This document shows positions 17,575 through 26,247 of a DNA stretch of 64,000 nucleotides, piece by piece (position 1 is the stretch's first letter; each line of letters begins with the position of its first letter). This DNA is from Cohnella terricola (GTDB lineage: Bacteria; Bacillota; Bacilli; Paenibacillales; Paenibacillaceae): the NCBI RefSeq assembly GCF_007786475.1, contig NZ_VNJJ01000008.1:62001-126000 (forward strand). Reading direction: 5' to 3'. Under the pieces are notes generated by a model. The model made no database searches, had not been told where the DNA came from, and worked only from the letters and a program-made list of their open reading frames with translations. The translations under genes were made by a program, and so were the position numbers.

Positions 17575-18114
17575 TTACCCGCCACTTAATTTCATCATTT
17601 CGGAACATAAAATTGCATATACAAATGAATCGTGCCATTTGCCTTTGAAGAATCGATGTTCTCGTAAGTGGCCTTCTTTACGCATGCCGATTTTCTCCAA
17701 AACCCGAATAGAGCCCACATTGTTTGGTCTACATGTCGCATAGATACGATGAAGATTCAGCTCATTAAACCCAAAGTTGAGCATTGCTTTAGCAGCCTCT
17801 GTAGCAAAACCAAATCCCCAATAGTTACGATTTATGCTATAACCAATTTCCCCTTGATATCCGTCTCTTTTAAAACTGCAAGCTCCGATTAATCCATTCG
17901 TTTCTTTAACAATAATAGCAAGAGTAAATTGATTTCTTGGATGAATGCCTTGCTCTTCAACAACTTGTTCGATGAATGCTTCCGTGTCTTCGAGTCTGTT
18001 TGGTCCCCAGTCGGAATATCTACAAACCTCTTCATCAGAAGCATATTTGTGAACTTCCTGTAAATCTCCAGAAATAAAATCACGTAGAACTAATCGATCC
18101 GTCTTTACAATCAA
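17575..18114 (-). CDS. GNAT N-acetyltransferase (RimJ-like)
   Basis: The TTG at 18114 sits 8 bp behind AAGGTGG and gives LIVKTDRLVLRDF, the standard opening of RimJ/RimL-type acetyltransferases; the longer frame to 18243 runs into unrelated debris. The acetyl-CoA site is seen as NRNYWGFGFATEAAKAML, and IYATCRPNNVGSIRVLEKIG is the typical later motif. The 179-residue protein would acetylate an amine, either a protein N-terminus or a small molecule. It is convergent with the preceding operon. Confidence 0.82.
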   Translation of the reverse strand: MIVKTDRLVLRDFISGDLQEVHKYASDEEVCRYSDWGPNRLEDTEAFIEQVVEEQGIHPRNQFTLAIIVKETNGLIGACSFKRDGYQGEIGYSINRNYWGFGFATEAAKAMLNFGFNELNLHRIYATCRPNNVGSIRVLEKIGMRKEGHLREHRFFKGKWHDSFVYAILCSEMMKLSGG

Positions 18115-18163
18115 GCCCTGCACCACCTTGCTATTTAATAACAATATACAAGTTGAGAAGTAG

Positions 18164-18289
18164 TTTGATAATAAAGCAATATTCATAAATGATAGTATTC
18201 TTGAAGAAGTAAATAAATTAAAGAATAAGCCTGGTAAAGACATCTGGCTTTATGGTGGAGCAAGTCTGATTACAACTTTTATCAAATTA
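18164..18289 (+). pseudogene. dihydrofolate-reductase-like (RibD C-terminal domain) remnant
   Basis: A plus-strand frame beginning after a stop reads NDSILEEVNKLKNKPGKDIW then LYGGASLITTFIKL, the nucleotide-binding part of RibD_C/dihydrofolate-reductase-like proteins common in Bacillales. The start and end of the gene are missing; the 3' side is cut where the TetR gene ends. No function expected. Confidence 0.6.
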
Positions 18290-18863
18290 GCAAGGCGACA
18301 ATGGTCGCTACGGCGTTGTCCGCAAATGTTCGATCGGGGCGTGATTTCATCAACGTGGTAAGACCGATCATTGAAACGACGAGTGTCTGGGCGAGCGATT
18401 TGGCGCTCACATGATTCCCTAGTTCGCCGGATTGCATCCCCCGTTCAATGGTTTCCTGAAAGATCGCCGCCAAATACATCTGGTGCTCTCTGGTCAGCAC
18501 TTCAAATTTGGCATCATGTGGAGCAAGCTCGACCATGACATTGAGGCAAAAACATCCCCGGTATGGACCATCCTCGTATCCTTCCGCCACAATGCCCGCA
18601 AAGAAAGTGCGAAACGCTTCTTTGACAGACGGCACGCTCTGCAGCCTAGCGCGCACATAAGAAGCATGGGATTGATTGTATTTGCGAAGTGAAGCTTCAA
18701 AAAGTTCCATCTTATCGCCGAACGCGGAGTAGAGACTTGGCCGTTGAATGCCCATTTTTGCCGTTAAATCGCTTAATGAGGTCGCTTCGTAGCCCTTTTC
18801 CCAAAACAGTTCCATCGCGGCATGCAATGCTTGCTCTTCGTTAAACGTCCGAGGCCGAACCAT
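18282..18863 (-). CDS. TetR-family regulator of the divergent MFS pump
   Basis: The ATG at 18863 lies 7 bp behind AAAGAGG; the TTG two codons upstream is too close. The 193-residue protein has a helix-turn-helix at about residues 28-50 (TSLSDLTAKMGIQRPSLYSAFG) and a C-terminal domain with GCFCLNVMVELAPHD. It is divergent from an MFS gene and two near-identical 19-bp sites lie between them, so it most likely represses itself and the pump/hydrolase operon. It resembles but is distinct from the TetR at 12876. Confidence 0.85.
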   Translation of the reverse strand: MVRPRTFNEEQALHAAMELFWEKGYEATSLSDLTAKMGIQRPSLYSAFGDKMELFEASLRKYNQSHASYVRARLQSVPSVKEAFRTFFAGIVAEGYEDGPYRGCFCLNVMVELAPHDAKFEVLTREHQMYLAAIFQETIERGMQSGELGNHVSAKSLAQTLVVSMIGLTTLMKSRPDRTFADNAVATIVALLI

Positions 18864-18882
18864 ATGCAATCCTCTTTCTTTT

Positions 18883-19015
18883 TATATCGTTCAGTATATT
18901 AAAATGATATCTCAAGGCTAAAAAATAGTCAAATTCATATCATTTTGTGGTTGACGTCATGCTAAATCTTCATGTATATTAACCTACATTGATTTATATA
19001 CCGATCAGTATATTA
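18883..19015. promoter_or_regulatory. divergent promoter region with two TetR operators
   Basis: Two sites, TATATCGTTCAGTATATTA (18883-18901) and TATACCGATCAGTATATTA (18997-19015), agree at 17 of 19 positions and contain the dyad ATAC-n-GATC-n-GTAT. Between them TTGACG (18951) and TATATT (18975) with an 18-bp spacer form a promoter towards the MFS gene. One operator would block each direction. Confidence 0.7.
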
Positions 19016-19081
19016 TACTATTCGGTACGTAATTGATTGAAATTAACTCTGGTCAACCCAACCTGAAAGGTGAGAGTAGAT

Positions 19082-20410
19082 ATGGAAAAGCTTAAAGACA
19101 TAGCGGAGGGAGGTGCCGGAGAAACCTGGATTACCGGGTCGGCTTCTGAGAGTAAACCCGTTACCAGTGCTTCCACGCCCCATTCATCGCTATCGCGTAC
19201 ACTTGGTTTGCTGTTTGCCATCGCTTGCGGGCTTGCTGTGGCCAATGTTTATTATGCACAGCCGCTGCTTGACGCGATGGCAGTCGAGTTCGGCATCCGC
19301 GAGTCGACTGTCGGGGTTGTCGTCACCATCACTCAGATCGGGTATGCACTTGGCCTTCTGCTGTTGGTACCACTTGGCGATTTGCTGAATCGCCGACGGT
19401 TAATCGTTGGTCAGTCAGCGTTGTCCGTAGCGGCTCTCGTCGCTGTCGGCTTTTCTCCCAATAGCACGCTGCTCTTTTTCAGCAGCGCTTTGGTTGGGTT
19501 ACTCGCGGTGGTCACGCAGGTGCTGGTTGCATTCTCGGCCGTATTGGCAGCGCCGGCTGAGCGTGGCCGTGTAGTAGGAACTGTGACTAGTGGCATTGTC
19601 ATTGGTATTTTACTGGCGCGGACCATCGCGGGGTTCATGGCCGATCTCGCGGGCTGGAGGGCGATCTATTTCGTATCGGCGACCTTGACGCTGCTCATCA
19701 CCATACTGTTGTTTCGTGTGCTGCCGGAGCACGACAAGGTGAAGGGAACGATAACTTATCCGCAATTACTGCGCTCGGTTTTCATGTTGTTCTTGGAGGA
19801 GCCGATTTTGCGCATACGTGCTTTGATCGCCTTCCTGATCTTCACCTCAACTACGGTCTTGTGGACGCCGATGGTGTTTCCGCTCAGCGAACCGCCGCTT
19901 TCGCTCTCGCATACCGAGATCGGGTTGTTCGGCCTGGCTGGCGCCGCTGGAGCGTTGGGTGCGGCTCGGGCAGGGCAGATGGCGGATCGCGGCTGGAGTC
20001 AGCGGGTTACCGGCATCGGGCTGTTCATCATGTTGCTGTCCTGGCTACCGATTGGGTTCACTATTAATTCCTTGTGGGCTTTGATCGCTGGCGTAATCGT
20101 CTTCGACCTCGGTTTGCAGGCCGTGCATGTCACGAATCAAAGCATGATCTACAGTGTTCGCCCCGAGGCTCATAGCCGGCTTACTGCCGGGTACATGATT
20201 TTCTATTCCCTCGGCAGCGCTGCCGGCTCGATTATCTCGACGTTCGTGTATGCGTGGGCTGGTTGGACTGGTGTATGCCTATTGGGCTCGGCCATAAGCT
20301 TTCTGGCATTACTATTCTGGGCGTTTACCCGCCATTTGACGCCCACTGCTTATACTGATTCGGCCAGCCAGATTTTACGATTCAATTCTAAGGGGGAACA
20401 TTTCTCATGA
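19082..20410 (+). CDS. MFS transporter (DHA1-like)
   Basis: The ATG at 19082 is preferred over the GTG at 19070 because AAAGGTGAG lies at the right distance. The 442-residue protein has a 40-residue polar N-terminal extension and then 12 hydrophobic helices with the motif A-like segment GDLLNRRRLI. The GLAVANVYYAQPLLDAMA opening is that of the YfcJ/YnfM-like branch. It overlaps the next gene by 4 bp, so pump and hydrolase are coupled and under the divergent TetR. Confidence 0.83.
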   Translation: MEKLKDIAEGGAGETWITGSASESKPVTSASTPHSSLSRTLGLLFAIACGLAVANVYYAQPLLDAMAVEFGIRESTVGVVVTITQIGYALGLLLLVPLGDLLNRRRLIVGQSALSVAALVAVGFSPNSTLLFFSSALVGLLAVVTQVLVAFSAVLAAPAERGRVVGTVTSGIVIGILLARTIAGFMADLAGWRAIYFVSATLTLLITILLFRVLPEHDKVKGTITYPQLLRSVFMLFLEEPILRIRALIAFLIFTSTTVLWTPMVFPLSEPPLSLSHTEIGLFGLAGAAGALGAARAGQMADRGWSQRVTGIGLFIMLLSWLPIGFTINSLWALIAGVIVFDLGLQAVHVTNQSMIYSVRPEAHSRLTAGYMIFYSLGSAAGSIISTFVYAWAGWTGVCLLGSAISFLALLFWAFTRHLTPTAYTDSASQILRFNSKGEHFS

Positions 20411-21348
20411 AGTATTCTTATAAACTCAACCGCGATCCGCTTGCGGATTGCGACGGTACCTACCCATTCACACCACACTTCACCGACGCTCCTGGGTTTG
20501 CCATGCACTATGTTGACGAAGGGCCGCACGGAGGTGATACCGTGCTTTGTCTTCATGGCGAGCCAACCTGGGGCTATATGTTTCGGCACCTCATCCCGGT
20601 CCTGAGCTCGGACAGTCGTGTCATTGTCCCTGATCATATGGGGTTCGGCAAAAGCGCGACTCCTCAGGATCGTAGCTACTGGCTGCAAGATCATATCGAC
20701 AATCTCGAACGGTTCGTGCTTGCGCTCGACTTGAGGGATATCACGTTGATTATGCACGATTTTGGCGGGCCGGTGGGGATGGGATTTGCTGCCCGTCATC
20801 CAGATCGCATCCGCAGGCTGATCTCGACCAATGGGCCGACACCGTTCGGCCAGTCCAGCCTCGGAGACCGGTTGAGCGCCAATGTAGGCGTCTCGCCCTG
20901 GTTCCAATGGGTTATCCAGGCGGAGAAAGACGGGAGTCTCGAAGCCGTGTTGGGCCAACTCGGTTTTAATATTCTCAGCACGCTCAAACTGAACGGTTTT
21001 GAGAACAATACCCTAATTACCGACACCTGGCTGGCGGCTTACGGCTCACACTTTGCCGATCCGTCGGATTGTCTCGGAGCGATCGGCTGGGCAAAAGGAT
21101 ATGCTACAGGCGCACACCAGTTTGAATTACCTAATGCCGAAGCCGTCCGCATGATTCGCACGAAGCCTGCAATGGCCATTTGGGGAGAGTCTGACCGAAC
21201 GCTGCATGCTGAACATTTTCTGCCGCTGTTCACAGAGTTGTTCCCCGATTCTCCCGTTCACCGACTAGCAGGCGTGGGTCATTATTGTCTAGAGGATGCA
21301 CCGGATGAAATTGGACGTCTCGTTGCAGACTTCATCCGCCGGAACTGA
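20407..21348 (+). CDS. alpha/beta-hydrolase of the haloalkane dehalogenase type
   Basis: The 313-residue protein has LCLHGEPTWGYMFRHLIPVL (oxyanion segment as in haloalkane dehalogenases), a nucleophile elbow with aspartate instead of serine (IMHDFGGPVGMG, about residues 117-128), and a late His in GVGHYCLED. An Asp nucleophile together with HGEPTW fits the haloalkane dehalogenase branch, or a related epoxide hydrolase. The start ATG overlaps the pump stop by 4 bp. A pump, a dehalogenase-like enzyme and a TetR make a plausible xenobiotic response unit. Halide-binding residues were not verified. Confidence 0.75.
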   Translation: MKYSYKLNRDPLADCDGTYPFTPHFTDAPGFAMHYVDEGPHGGDTVLCLHGEPTWGYMFRHLIPVLSSDSRVIVPDHMGFGKSATPQDRSYWLQDHIDNLERFVLALDLRDITLIMHDFGGPVGMGFAARHPDRIRRLISTNGPTPFGQSSLGDRLSANVGVSPWFQWVIQAEKDGSLEAVLGQLGFNILSTLKLNGFENNTLITDTWLAAYGSHFADPSDCLGAIGWAKGYATGAHQFELPNAEAVRMIRTKPAMAIWGESDRTLHAEHFLPLFTELFPDSPVHRLAGVGHYCLEDAPDEIGRLVADFIRRN

Positions 21349-21358
21349 AAGCTGTACC

Positions 21359-21387
21359 AGCTGCACATCGATGTGCAGCTTTTTTTC
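21359..21387 (+). terminator. rho-independent terminator
   Basis: AGCTGCACAT-CG-ATGTGCAGCT, a perfect 10-bp stem, is followed by seven T directly after the hydrolase gene. Confidence 0.9.
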
Positions 21388-21396
21388 ACCCTCATC

Positions 21397-21427
21397 TTGA
21401 CTCTCCCCTTAACGGAAAAGTTATACT
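21397..21427 (+). promoter_or_regulatory. MerR-type promoter with 19-bp spacer
   Basis: TTGACT and TATACT are separated by 19 bp, the over-long spacing used by MerR-family activators, and the spacer is an imperfect dyad (ACTCTCCCCTT against ACTTTTCCGTT on the other strand, 8 of 11). The gene that follows encodes a MerR protein, so autoregulation and control of the downstream pumps is likely. Confidence 0.7.
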
Positions 21428-21476
21428 TCTGAAGAAGTGAGCAGAGGCGCAATATCTACAATTGAGGGGTGCATTT

Positions 21477-22292
21477 ATGTTCAAAATCAGCGAGTTTTCG
21501 AAGATCAGCCAAGTGTCTGTCAAGACGCTACGGTACTACGACCAGCTGAATTTGCTCAAGCCGGCCCATACCGATCTTTATTCTGGATACCGATACTACA
21601 CTGCCAATCAGTTATTTCAGCTTCACCGCATATTGGCCTATAAAGAACTGGGGTTCTCGTTGGAGGAAATCCGTCGGATGATCGACGAGCAAATTCCGCT
21701 TGAGCAAATCAGAGGGATGTTCCGGTTCAAGCAGCACGAGATACAGTCCAATGTGGACAAAGAGCAGGCCAAGTTGGTTCGCATCCAAGAACGGCTAGAC
21801 GCCATCGAGTATGAGGGAAAACAGAGGTTCACGCATGATGTCGTGCTGAAGGAAGTGGAACCGCAATTGGTGGCGTCTTATCGGCAAAGAACTTGTTTTC
21901 GGCAAATTCCGGATATGTTTCGGCAACTGGACGATTATTTGGGCAATGCCGGTCGATCGTCCTTGTCGCAGATTATTTTGTGGCATGGCTCTGAGGAAAG
22001 TGATGAAGATATGGACATTGAAGCAGCTCGGCTGCTAACCGATAAAGTGCCAAGCCGGTCGCCCTTTGCAGTCCAACAATTGCAGGGCATCCCGCTAATG
22101 GCCACGTTGATCCATTATTGCCGGACGACGAGCCGTTGCACCGCAAGCACGGAACTGGCGCTGTGGATTGAGCGAAATGGTTATCGAATGATCGAAAATG
22201 AGCCGCGGCGCGAAATTTGCATCCCTCATGAACAGACAGGCGATCCGGAAGCTTATGTCGCGGAGGTGCAGATTGCCGTCGAGAGAGCTTAG
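21477..22292 (+). CDS. MerR-family regulator with GyrI-like effector domain
   Basis: The ATG at 21477 behind TTGAGGGGTG gives MFKISEFSKISQVSVKTLRY, a typical MerR helix-turn-helix opening, followed by the wing (SGYRYYTANQL) and a dimerisation coiled coil (about 75-115). The C-terminal half resembles the GyrI/BmrR-type effector-binding domain (FTHDVVLKEVEPQLVASYRQ), which senses hydrophobic drugs in relatives. It lies 25 bp before an MFS pump gene and behind a MerR-type promoter. Confidence 0.85.
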   Translation: MFKISEFSKISQVSVKTLRYYDQLNLLKPAHTDLYSGYRYYTANQLFQLHRILAYKELGFSLEEIRRMIDEQIPLEQIRGMFRFKQHEIQSNVDKEQAKLVRIQERLDAIEYEGKQRFTHDVVLKEVEPQLVASYRQRTCFRQIPDMFRQLDDYLGNAGRSSLSQIILWHGSEESDEDMDIEAARLLTDKVPSRSPFAVQQLQGIPLMATLIHYCRTTSRCTASTELALWIERNGYRMIENEPRREICIPHEQTGDPEAYVAEVQIAVERA

Positions 22293-22317
22293 ATTAGACG
22301 TAGGAGGAGGAGAGAGG

Positions 22318-23520
22318 GTGGAAGTGTTGACAAGACACCATAAATTGTTGACGTTGAATTTGTTTCTATTAACCTTTGTGCTGGGGACGAGCGAATTTGT
22401 TATTGTAGGGCTGCTTACAGAAGTAGCGGCTGATTTTCAAATCGACATATCTACAGCCGGGGTGCTTGTATCGGCGTTTGCCTTGTCGTTTGCAATCGGC
22501 ACACCGATCTTAACGGCTCTGTTCAGTCGGTTTGCCAAATATCCGCTCATGCTGACGCTGATCGCCATTTTTATAGCTGGCAATATCGCAACCGCCCTGT
22601 CTGAGTCGTATACACTTTTGCTTGTTTCCCGAATCATCACTGCTGTCGTAACCGGAGTCTTGATTGCGCTCGCGATGGTGGTTGCCAGCGAAACGATGCC
22701 CGCCGAAAAGCGGGGGGCGGTGATTGCCATCGTTTTTGCAGGATTTACCGTGGCCAGTGTCATCGGAGTCCCGATCGGCACTTCTATCGGGCAATGGGGC
22801 GGATGGCAAATGGCGTTTGGATTCACCGCCATGTTGGGGGCTATTTCCTTGATTTTCAGCTGGGCGACCCTTCCTAAGGGGCTGAAAGGGACGCGGAGTT
22901 CCTTAAAAAATCAGATCGGCTTGCTCGCCCATCCGCGTATTGTGATCGCATTCTTCATTCCGGCCTTCAGTATTGCGGCGACTTATACCGTATACACGTA
23001 TCTGACGCCTTTGTTGCAAGTGGTGCTCGGGGTGCCCAAACGGTATATCAGCTTAGTGTTTCTGCTTTACGGGGCAGTGTCCATCTTCAGTACGTTGATT
23101 GGCGGAAAATTGGCCGCACGAGATGGGATCAGTAAGCTTCGATATGTGTTCCTGATTCAGGCCGTCATTCTTGCATCGCTGTATGTTTCCTCGAATTCGT
23201 TGGTCGGGGGGATGGTAAGCATCTCCTTTATTGCCCTGGTCCTCTATGCGATGAATTCCACGATGCAATTATACTTCATCGATTTGGCCGACCGGCATTT
23301 TCCGGCTGCTCGGGATCTGGCCTCGTCGCTTACGCCTGTATCCGTGAATGTCGGCATTGCGGTCGGATCGGCTCTCGGAGGATGGGTAACAACGAACATG
23401 AGGCTGATCGATATATCCTGGTCCGGAGGCATCGTGGCAATCGCCGCATCCTTGCTGGCTGTAGTCAGCTATCGTCTCGACCAGCAAAGACAGGATGGCC
23501 AGAAAGTTTTCGTGAATTGA
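22318..23520 (+). CDS. MFS transporter (DHA1, AraJ/YdhP-like)
   Basis: The GTG at 22318 lies 7 bp behind TAGGAGGAGG; the frame continues further up but only inside the MerR gene. The 400-residue protein has 12 membrane helices and the LGTSEFVIVGLLTEVAADF opening of the AraJ/YdhP/PbuE branch, which exports purine nucleosides, arabinose-like compounds or drugs. It is probably regulated by the MerR protein encoded just before it. Confidence 0.83.
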   Translation: MEVLTRHHKLLTLNLFLLTFVLGTSEFVIVGLLTEVAADFQIDISTAGVLVSAFALSFAIGTPILTALFSRFAKYPLMLTLIAIFIAGNIATALSESYTLLLVSRIITAVVTGVLIALAMVVASETMPAEKRGAVIAIVFAGFTVASVIGVPIGTSIGQWGGWQMAFGFTAMLGAISLIFSWATLPKGLKGTRSSLKNQIGLLAHPRIVIAFFIPAFSIAATYTVYTYLTPLLQVVLGVPKRYISLVFLLYGAVSIFSTLIGGKLAARDGISKLRYVFLIQAVILASLYVSSNSLVGGMVSISFIALVLYAMNSTMQLYFIDLADRHFPAARDLASSLTPVSVNVGIAVGSALGGWVTTNMRLIDISWSGGIVAIAASLLAVVSYRLDQQRQDGQKVFVN

Positions 23521-23581
23521 ACGTCTCTAAGGCGGTACTCGGCTGTCAGTCAATATGACTGGTCGATACGGGGGGGATCCT

Positions 23582-24796
23582 ATGTCAAATGTTGCTTTGA
23601 ATCAAGCCGTACCGTCGAAAACTAACGTTCGAAGCTGGCTGGCGATCGTTGTTCTCGGCATTGCCATGTTCACTGTTGTCGCCACCGAATTCGCTCCGAT
23701 CGGACTGCTATCGTCTATCGCTTCCGATCTTGGGCGCAGTCCCGCAACGGTAGGGCTTATCGTAACGGCCTATGCGCTGATTGGAGCAGGCAGCGCGTTA
23801 CTGTCCGCCGTACTGCCGAACCAGTTCCCGCGCAAGCCGCTACTTATCGGGCTGATGCTGATGCTGGCTGCCGCGAACGGACTTGCGATGATCGCCCATT
23901 CGTTCCCGTTTCTGATGCTGGCGCGGGTTATCGGGGCACTGTCGCATGGCGTTTTCTGGGCAATGGTGGCCGCTCTTGCGACACAGATGGCTCCTCCGAA
24001 CCGGACGGGCCTTGCGACTTCGATCGTTTTCGGCGGCATGTCGATTGCGAACGTGCTGGGTGTTCCGCTGCTCAACGTGATCGGACAGTCATGGGGCTGG
24101 CGTGCGGCATTTGGTACCCTCGTCGCGGCCTGCATGTTCACGGCGCTGTTAATGGTCATCGTGCTTCCGCAAATAAAGACCGCAGGATCGGTCGGATTCG
24201 CCACCTTGGCCAGTGTGCTGCGCAGCGGCAAACTGTGGCGCGTCTATACGGTGGCGATCTTCACGGTAGCTGCGCATTTTGGAGCGTTCACATACATCGA
24301 GCCGTATCTGAGAAACGTTCCTAGCATTGCCCCCGCTATGATCGCCGCTATGCTCTTTGGCTTCGGGGCCGCAGGCTTGCTCGGAAATGTGCTTACTGGG
24401 GCGCTGATCGACCGCTTCATGAAGACGGTCATCGCCGTATCACTACTGCTTATGTGCGTATCGCTCATTGGTCTGGGCACATTCGGGCTGAGCTCCGGGG
24501 TAGGGCCGGTTTTGACACTGCTCGTTGTTTGGGGCGCGGCAATCTCGATACTTTTTATTGGTATCCAGACATGGGTATTGCGAACAGGTGGGGAGGCGGC
24601 GATACCGGCGTCAGCCGTGTATACGACCGTGTTCAACTCCTCTTCAGGCGTGGGAGCCGTACTCGGTGCATTCGTTTTGAATAATGCCGGTTTGTCTGCC
24701 GTTATGACCTCGGCTGGTCTGGCTATTGTCTTGGCTTTTGCTTTTGTCGTTTTGGATCGAGTCAAACATACAAGAGGAGGAAACATAGATGCTTGA
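23582..24796 (+). CDS. MFS transporter (DHA1, AraJ-like), second of the pair
   Basis: The ATG at 23582 follows a GGGGGG stretch by 6 bp. The 404-residue protein is another 12-helix pump with TVVATEFAPIGLLSSIASDL and the ALSHGVFWAMVAALATQMAP segment of this branch. It shares architecture but not close sequence with the pump at 22318. It overlaps the GNAT gene by 8 bp, so the two are co-translated. Confidence 0.83.
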   Translation: MSNVALNQAVPSKTNVRSWLAIVVLGIAMFTVVATEFAPIGLLSSIASDLGRSPATVGLIVTAYALIGAGSALLSAVLPNQFPRKPLLIGLMLMLAAANGLAMIAHSFPFLMLARVIGALSHGVFWAMVAALATQMAPPNRTGLATSIVFGGMSIANVLGVPLLNVIGQSWGWRAAFGTLVAACMFTALLMVIVLPQIKTAGSVGFATLASVLRSGKLWRVYTVAIFTVAAHFGAFTYIEPYLRNVPSIAPAMIAAMLFGFGAAGLLGNVLTGALIDRFMKTVIAVSLLLMCVSLIGLGTFGLSSGVGPVLTLLVVWGAAISILFIGIQTWVLRTGGEAAIPASAVYTTVFNSSSGVGAVLGAFVLNNAGLSAVMTSAGLAIVLAFAFVVLDRVKHTRGGNIDA

Positions 24797-25271
24797 AACC
24801 GTACTCACGATCACTTCGATGCAGACGCCTGAAGAGGCTCGGGCCTTCAAAACACTTAACGAGGAATGGATCTCCCTCCTCTTTGCCATCGAAGAGGAGG
24901 ACCGGGTTATCCTCAATAACCCAGTGGAGAACATCGTGAACAAAGGGGGAGACGTACTCATCGCACGCGAAGGCGATTCGATAATCGGATGCGTTGCACT
25001 CGTTCCGAATGGGACCGGCGTGCTAGAGCTCTCTAAGATGAGCGTTACACCCGGGTCGCGGGGGCGCGGATACGGACGGAGAATCATCCATGCCGCCATT
25101 AACCGCGCACGCGGACTTGGCGCAACAAAGCTCTTTTTGGGCAGTAGCAACAAGCTGCCGAACGCTGTTCATCTTTACGAATCGGTTGGATTCAAGCACG
25201 TTCCTGTTGAGCAGATCGGGCCCATGCCCTATGTAAGAGCGGATGTGTTTATGGAGTTGGAACTAAAATGA
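24789..25271 (+). CDS. GNAT N-acetyltransferase
   Basis: A 160-residue acetyltransferase. The acetyl-CoA site reads SVTPGSRGRGYGRRIIHAAI (about residues 87-106), followed by ATKLFLGSSNKLPNAVHLYE and VGFKHVP. Translation begins inside the end of the MFS gene. An acetyltransferase coupled to an exporter suggests modification of the exported compound, but this is inference. Confidence 0.82.
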   Translation: MLETVLTITSMQTPEEARAFKTLNEEWISLLFAIEEEDRVILNNPVENIVNKGGDVLIAREGDSIIGCVALVPNGTGVLELSKMSVTPGSRGRGYGRRIIHAAINRARGLGATKLFLGSSNKLPNAVHLYESVGFKHVPVEQIGPMPYVRADVFMELELK

Positions 25272-25934
25272 ATACGGAGACAAAATGGTGCAGAGGAAGC
25301 TATCGGTACTACCAGCTGGGGAATAGCGAAAAGCTTGGGATATCCGGATGGTGAAGCAATTGAATTTGATATTCTAGTAAATCGCATAAAAACGATATTG
25401 GATCATGTGAACATCCCTGTTTCTGCTGATATTGAATCAGGTTATGGAAAAGATGAGGAAACGATCGTCGAGAATGTGTTGAAGCTTGCGGATATAGGAG
25501 TTTCGGGGATAAATATAGAGGATTCTTGTAAATTGAACGAACAATGTATGCTTTTGTCGAAAATAAGAATGGCACTAGAGAAGAGCGGCTATAAAGATTT
25601 TTATATTAATGCAAGAACAGATACCTATTTGCTGAATATAGATCCGCGCAACGAAACGACGGTCCGGGCTCATGCCTACGTGGAAAGCGGAGCAAGCGGA
25701 ATTTTTGTTCCTGGATTGAAAGACGATAACGAAATCAAAGCGGTTACAGCGCTAATAGCCGCTCCTCTTAACCTTATGTCTGTACCAGGGCTAACAAGTT
25801 GTAAAAAGCTCCGGGAACTTGGAGTCAAGCGACTAAGTCTCGGCGGCGCCTTATATCGGAAGCTTCAATCGTTGCTGGACACATGTGCGGCTCATATTTA
25901 TGAATCTCAGGATACGTCTTTGCTATTCGATTGA
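25272..25934 (+). pseudogene. isocitrate lyase/PEP mutase family protein, 5' truncated
   Basis: Directly after the GNAT stop the frame opens without a start codon and reads AEEAIGTTSWGIAKSLGYPD then GEAIEFDILVNRIKTI, which begins in the middle of the first barrel unit. Later family landmarks are present: SADIESGYGKDEETIVENVL (metal-binding Asp/Glu), GINIED and INARTDTY. Intact members are about 260-290 residues with roughly 30-40 more residues at the N-terminus. A TTG at 25335 could start a 199-residue product, but it would lack that part, so the gene is probably dead. Confidence 0.65.
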
Positions 25935-25952
25935 ATATAGAAAGAAAATCGC

Positions 25953-26121
25953 TTAACCATTGAATTAAAAATAAATTTTTTGAAGCCGGTATGGAGTGGT
26001 GCGATCAGGGCGGAAGCAAAAGTAATGAAGAAAGGACAAACCGTTGGATTCATTGATTGTAGTGTATTTGACGAGAACCAAAGTCTGGAAGAAGCTCAGA
26101 CAACACACGCCCCAGCCTAAG
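25953..26121 (+). pseudogene. hotdog-fold (PaaI-like) thioesterase, C-terminal remnant
   Basis: A frame without start reads LTIELKINFLKPVWSGAIRA then EAKVMKKGQTVGFIDCSVF, matching the end of PaaI-family thioesterases (TxELxINFLRPV...AEAKVVKxG). The N-terminal half with the catalytic residues is missing and the frame ends in a large hairpin. Another decayed gene of the accessory region. Confidence 0.6.
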
Positions 26122-26149
26122 ATAGGAGCTATCTTAGGCTGGGGCGTGT
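26105..26149. repeat. 21-bp perfect hairpin, first of two related palindromes
   Basis: Left arm ACACGCCCCAGCCTAAGATA plus G, loop GAG, and a fully complementary right arm. No T-run follows. The core CCTAAGATA...GAGCTATCT...AGG recurs at 26991-27030. This may be a terminator for both strands or a small repeated element. Confidence 0.7.
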
Positions 26150-26247
26150 CGTGAATACGACAGACGTTAGATGAAAGCCCACAAAGGCTGAAAATACCAA
26201 AGATATGGTATAATTTTCTTAATAAGCCTGAGAAATGAGGTGGAGCC

